Origin: Phaeoceros laevis
Lineage: Eukaryota; Anthocerotophyta; Anthocerotopsida; Notothyladales
Direction of reading: 5' to 3'
NCBI GenBank assembly: GCA_049999765.1
Contig: JBNGIQ010006026.1
Coordinates: forward strand, 1-27,446
Length of the DNA: 27,446 nucleotides
Part shown: one piece after another, positions 25,841 to 27,446 of the stretch
Position numbering within the stretch: position 1 is the first letter of the stretch
How the letters are laid out: each line of letters starts with the position of its first letter
Translations under genes and position numbers: made by a program
The notes under the pieces: model-generated
Told to the model about the DNA's origin: nothing
Seen by the model: the letters and a program-made list of their open reading frames with translations, nothing else
The model's database searches: none

Positions 25841-27058
25841 CTAGACTGCCCTATCTGACAGCTTGGCATGTTCTCGCTTCTGCTTAGGAACATGGGCATA
25901 TGCTGGTGCTCCAAATACTCGAAGATGTTGAATAGAGGGCATCTTGCCACACCACAACTCATACGGAGTTCGTCCTTGCACAGCACTCGACGGCAGACGA
26001 TTATGCAGGTACGCAGCTGTGCTAACTGCTTCACCCAAGTAAGACATGGACAGTTTAGCTTGCTTTAACAATGCCCTCGTGATGTCCTGTGCAGACCTGT
26101 TCCACCGCTCAGCTACACCATTCTGAGAAGAACTGTATGGGACCGTGAACTGTCTTGCAATTCCCAAGGACTCACAGTATGCATTGAATGCATCAGAGTC
26201 AAATTCTCCTCCGTTGTCAGTGCGAAGACATAGGATTTTGACTCCGAGCTGCCTCTCCACCAAGGCCTGGTAATGTTTGAAACTTTCAAATGCATCACTT
26301 TTATTTTTCAGCACATACACATGTGCATACCGGCTGTAGTCGTCGATAAACAACAGGAAGTACTTGCCTCCGCCAAAAGAATCTTTGGATACTGGCCCGC
26401 ACAAGTCAGCATGTACCAGCTGCAACAAGCTTGTTGCCCGTGAGCCACCTCCCTTCGGAAATGCAGTGACATGATGCTTGGCATATGTGCAGGCTTCGCA
26501 GAATGGCAGCTTGCTCAAGTTATGCGGCATCCCATCTGAGTACATGTCTGCTTTCTCCATGGCACTTAACTTTGTGGGATTAGGATGGCCCAGCCTCATA
26601 TGCCAAATGTGCGTTACTCCAGCACCGCCAACTGATGGACTAACACCCGCCAACTGTGCAGAAGGTGCTGGCATCCCGCGTGCATCCAGAAGGAACAAAT
26701 CATTCACAAGCCTTCCAACTGCAACAGTCTTACCAGACTGCTTAACGAAGCACATAGACTTCTTGAAGACTACTTCAGCAAATATGTCCTTTGTCATCTG
26801 ATGCACCGACAGCAAGTTCTTTGTAATAGAGGGCACGTGCAGCACATTTCTAAGGGTAAGTACTGCTCCGTTTTTGAGGCTTAGATTGACCTCCCCTACT
26901 CTAATTTCTAACTGGTTGTTATCTCCTAACAGGATTCTTTGTTCACTGGTATCCGGAACATAGCTTGTAAAAAGTGTCCTGTCACAGCAGATATGGGCTG
27001 TGGCCCCAGAGTCTACATAGCAGTTCCCTTCACATGAACTGGATGCATTAAGACACAC
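25841..27058 (-). pseudogene. Copia element 2 protease and integrase
   Basis: A 405-codon uninterrupted frame. The protease active site CYVDSGATAHIC is near the start, then ILLGDNNQLEI and ITKNLLSVHQM. The integrase zinc region has WHMRLGHPN and FCEACTYAKHH. The triad is complete: Asp in HADLCGP, Asp in RTDNGGEF and Glu in NGVAERWNR, followed by RLPSSAVQGRTPYELW and AYAHVPKQKR. The frame is stopped by a TAG at 25841-25843 where relatives continue without a break. This is the best preserved coding block in the window. The frame is open upstream of the first ATG, so that Met is internal to Gag-Pol. Confidence 0.92.
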
Positions 27059-27446
27059 GTAAGTGCCTGGTAAGCAAATCTCAGCTTCTTGTGCTTGCTT
27101 TCTTCAGTGCAGCACTCAGAAACAGATGCAGATGCGACTTTCGAGGATTCCTGCCTGGGAGGAGAACAAACCAACAACACCAAGGGCGACGTCTTCTCCT
27201 TCTTGGCCACTGAATGTGCCTCAGGCATCAGAACCCGCCTAGGTTCATTGTTTTTCTTCTTCCTGCAGTCTCTTTCCCAATGGTTGGGAAGTCCGCACCA
27301 ATTGCAATTCCCTAGTCTTTTCTTAGAGCTAGACCCTTCTCTAGATCCACTCGTTGCTGACCATTTGCTCTTGTTGTTGGAAAACCTGTTGCCCTGTGGC
27401 TGTCCAGGTCCTCGTGGGCCCTTTGGCCTAGCTGTGAAGAGTGCCT
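27059..27446 (-). pseudogene. gag: Copia element 2 gag C-terminus (cut by window end)
   Basis: The minus strand enters the window in a Gly/Pro/Arg/Ser-rich basic stretch. A canonical zinc knuckle C-x2-C-x4-H-x4-C follows (CNWCGLPNHWERDC, about 27266-27307), then a basic RKKKNNEP segment. The frame shifts before the protease, near 27060-27100. The rest of gag and the 5' LTR are outside the window. Confidence 0.85.

Larger units (their letters stand above)
22442..27446 (-). mobile_element. Ty1/copia element 2, partial at window end
   Basis: Gag knuckle, protease, integrase, RT and RNase H lie on the minus strand in copia order. Only a few lesions are visible: stops at 25841, 24712 and 24667, and frameshifts near 27080 and 25255. 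The catalytic residues of protease, integrase and RT (YVDD) are retained, so it is younger than copia element 1. Confidence 0.9.

Noticed and set aside
1-27446. tRNA or rRNA genes, CRISPR arrays, bacterial operons
   Set aside because: I saw no cloverleaf boxes, rRNA signatures or regularly spaced repeats, and the coding content is plant retroelement type.

Overview
The window is eukaryotic DNA made almost entirely of decayed LTR retrotransposons. Four signs point to a streptophyte plant, probably a seedless land plant or a close algal relative: a primer-binding site matching the 3' end of plant initiator-Met tRNA (TGGTATCAGAGC), remnants of a plant-type PLS-class pentatricopeptide (PPR) gene, integrases of the green-lineage Ty3 type, and long nested Ty1/copia elements. 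Two runs of N (100 bp and 400 bp) are scaffold gaps. The species cannot be named from the sequence.

Layout, left to right. 1-600: LTR/promoter-like sequence. 602-1190 (-): Ty3 integrase fragment. 1250-4566 (+): Ty3 element A (leader, gag with two CCHC-like knuckles, aspartic protease). 4639-5450 (-): a possible host gene, with a dsRNA-binding-like fold and a TATA box. 5630-6090: scrambled PPR pseudogene and a perfect 28-bp palindrome. 6100-12260 (+): copia element 1 (LTR end, PBS, gag, protease, integrase, RT, RNase H), inactivated. 12318-12938: unassigned. 13339-15727 (+): Ty3 element B (cytosine-5 DNA methyltransferase, RT, RNase H). 15728-15995: small repeat-rich insert. 15996-18370 (+): Ty3 element C (gag end, protease, DNA methyltransferase). 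18375-19928 (-): Ty3 element D (gag start fused by deletion to the integrase end, a PHD finger, then an unrecognised domain). 19930-22440: mostly featureless. 22442-27446 (-): copia element 2 with a candidate 3' LTR; it continues past the window end.

The main result is a Ty3 lineage whose polyprotein carries a C5 cytosine DNA methyltransferase between protease and reverse transcriptase. Two copies (B and C) are about 60% identical over 84 residues, so the domain has been kept over a long divergence. A related-looking element ends its integrase with a complete PHD finger. Together these suggest a retroelement equipped both to write DNA methylation and to read chromatin, although the pieces lie on different copies here. 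Every copy carries stops or frameshifts, and many lesions at conserved codons are C-to-T or G-to-A changes, as expected from decay of methylated DNA.
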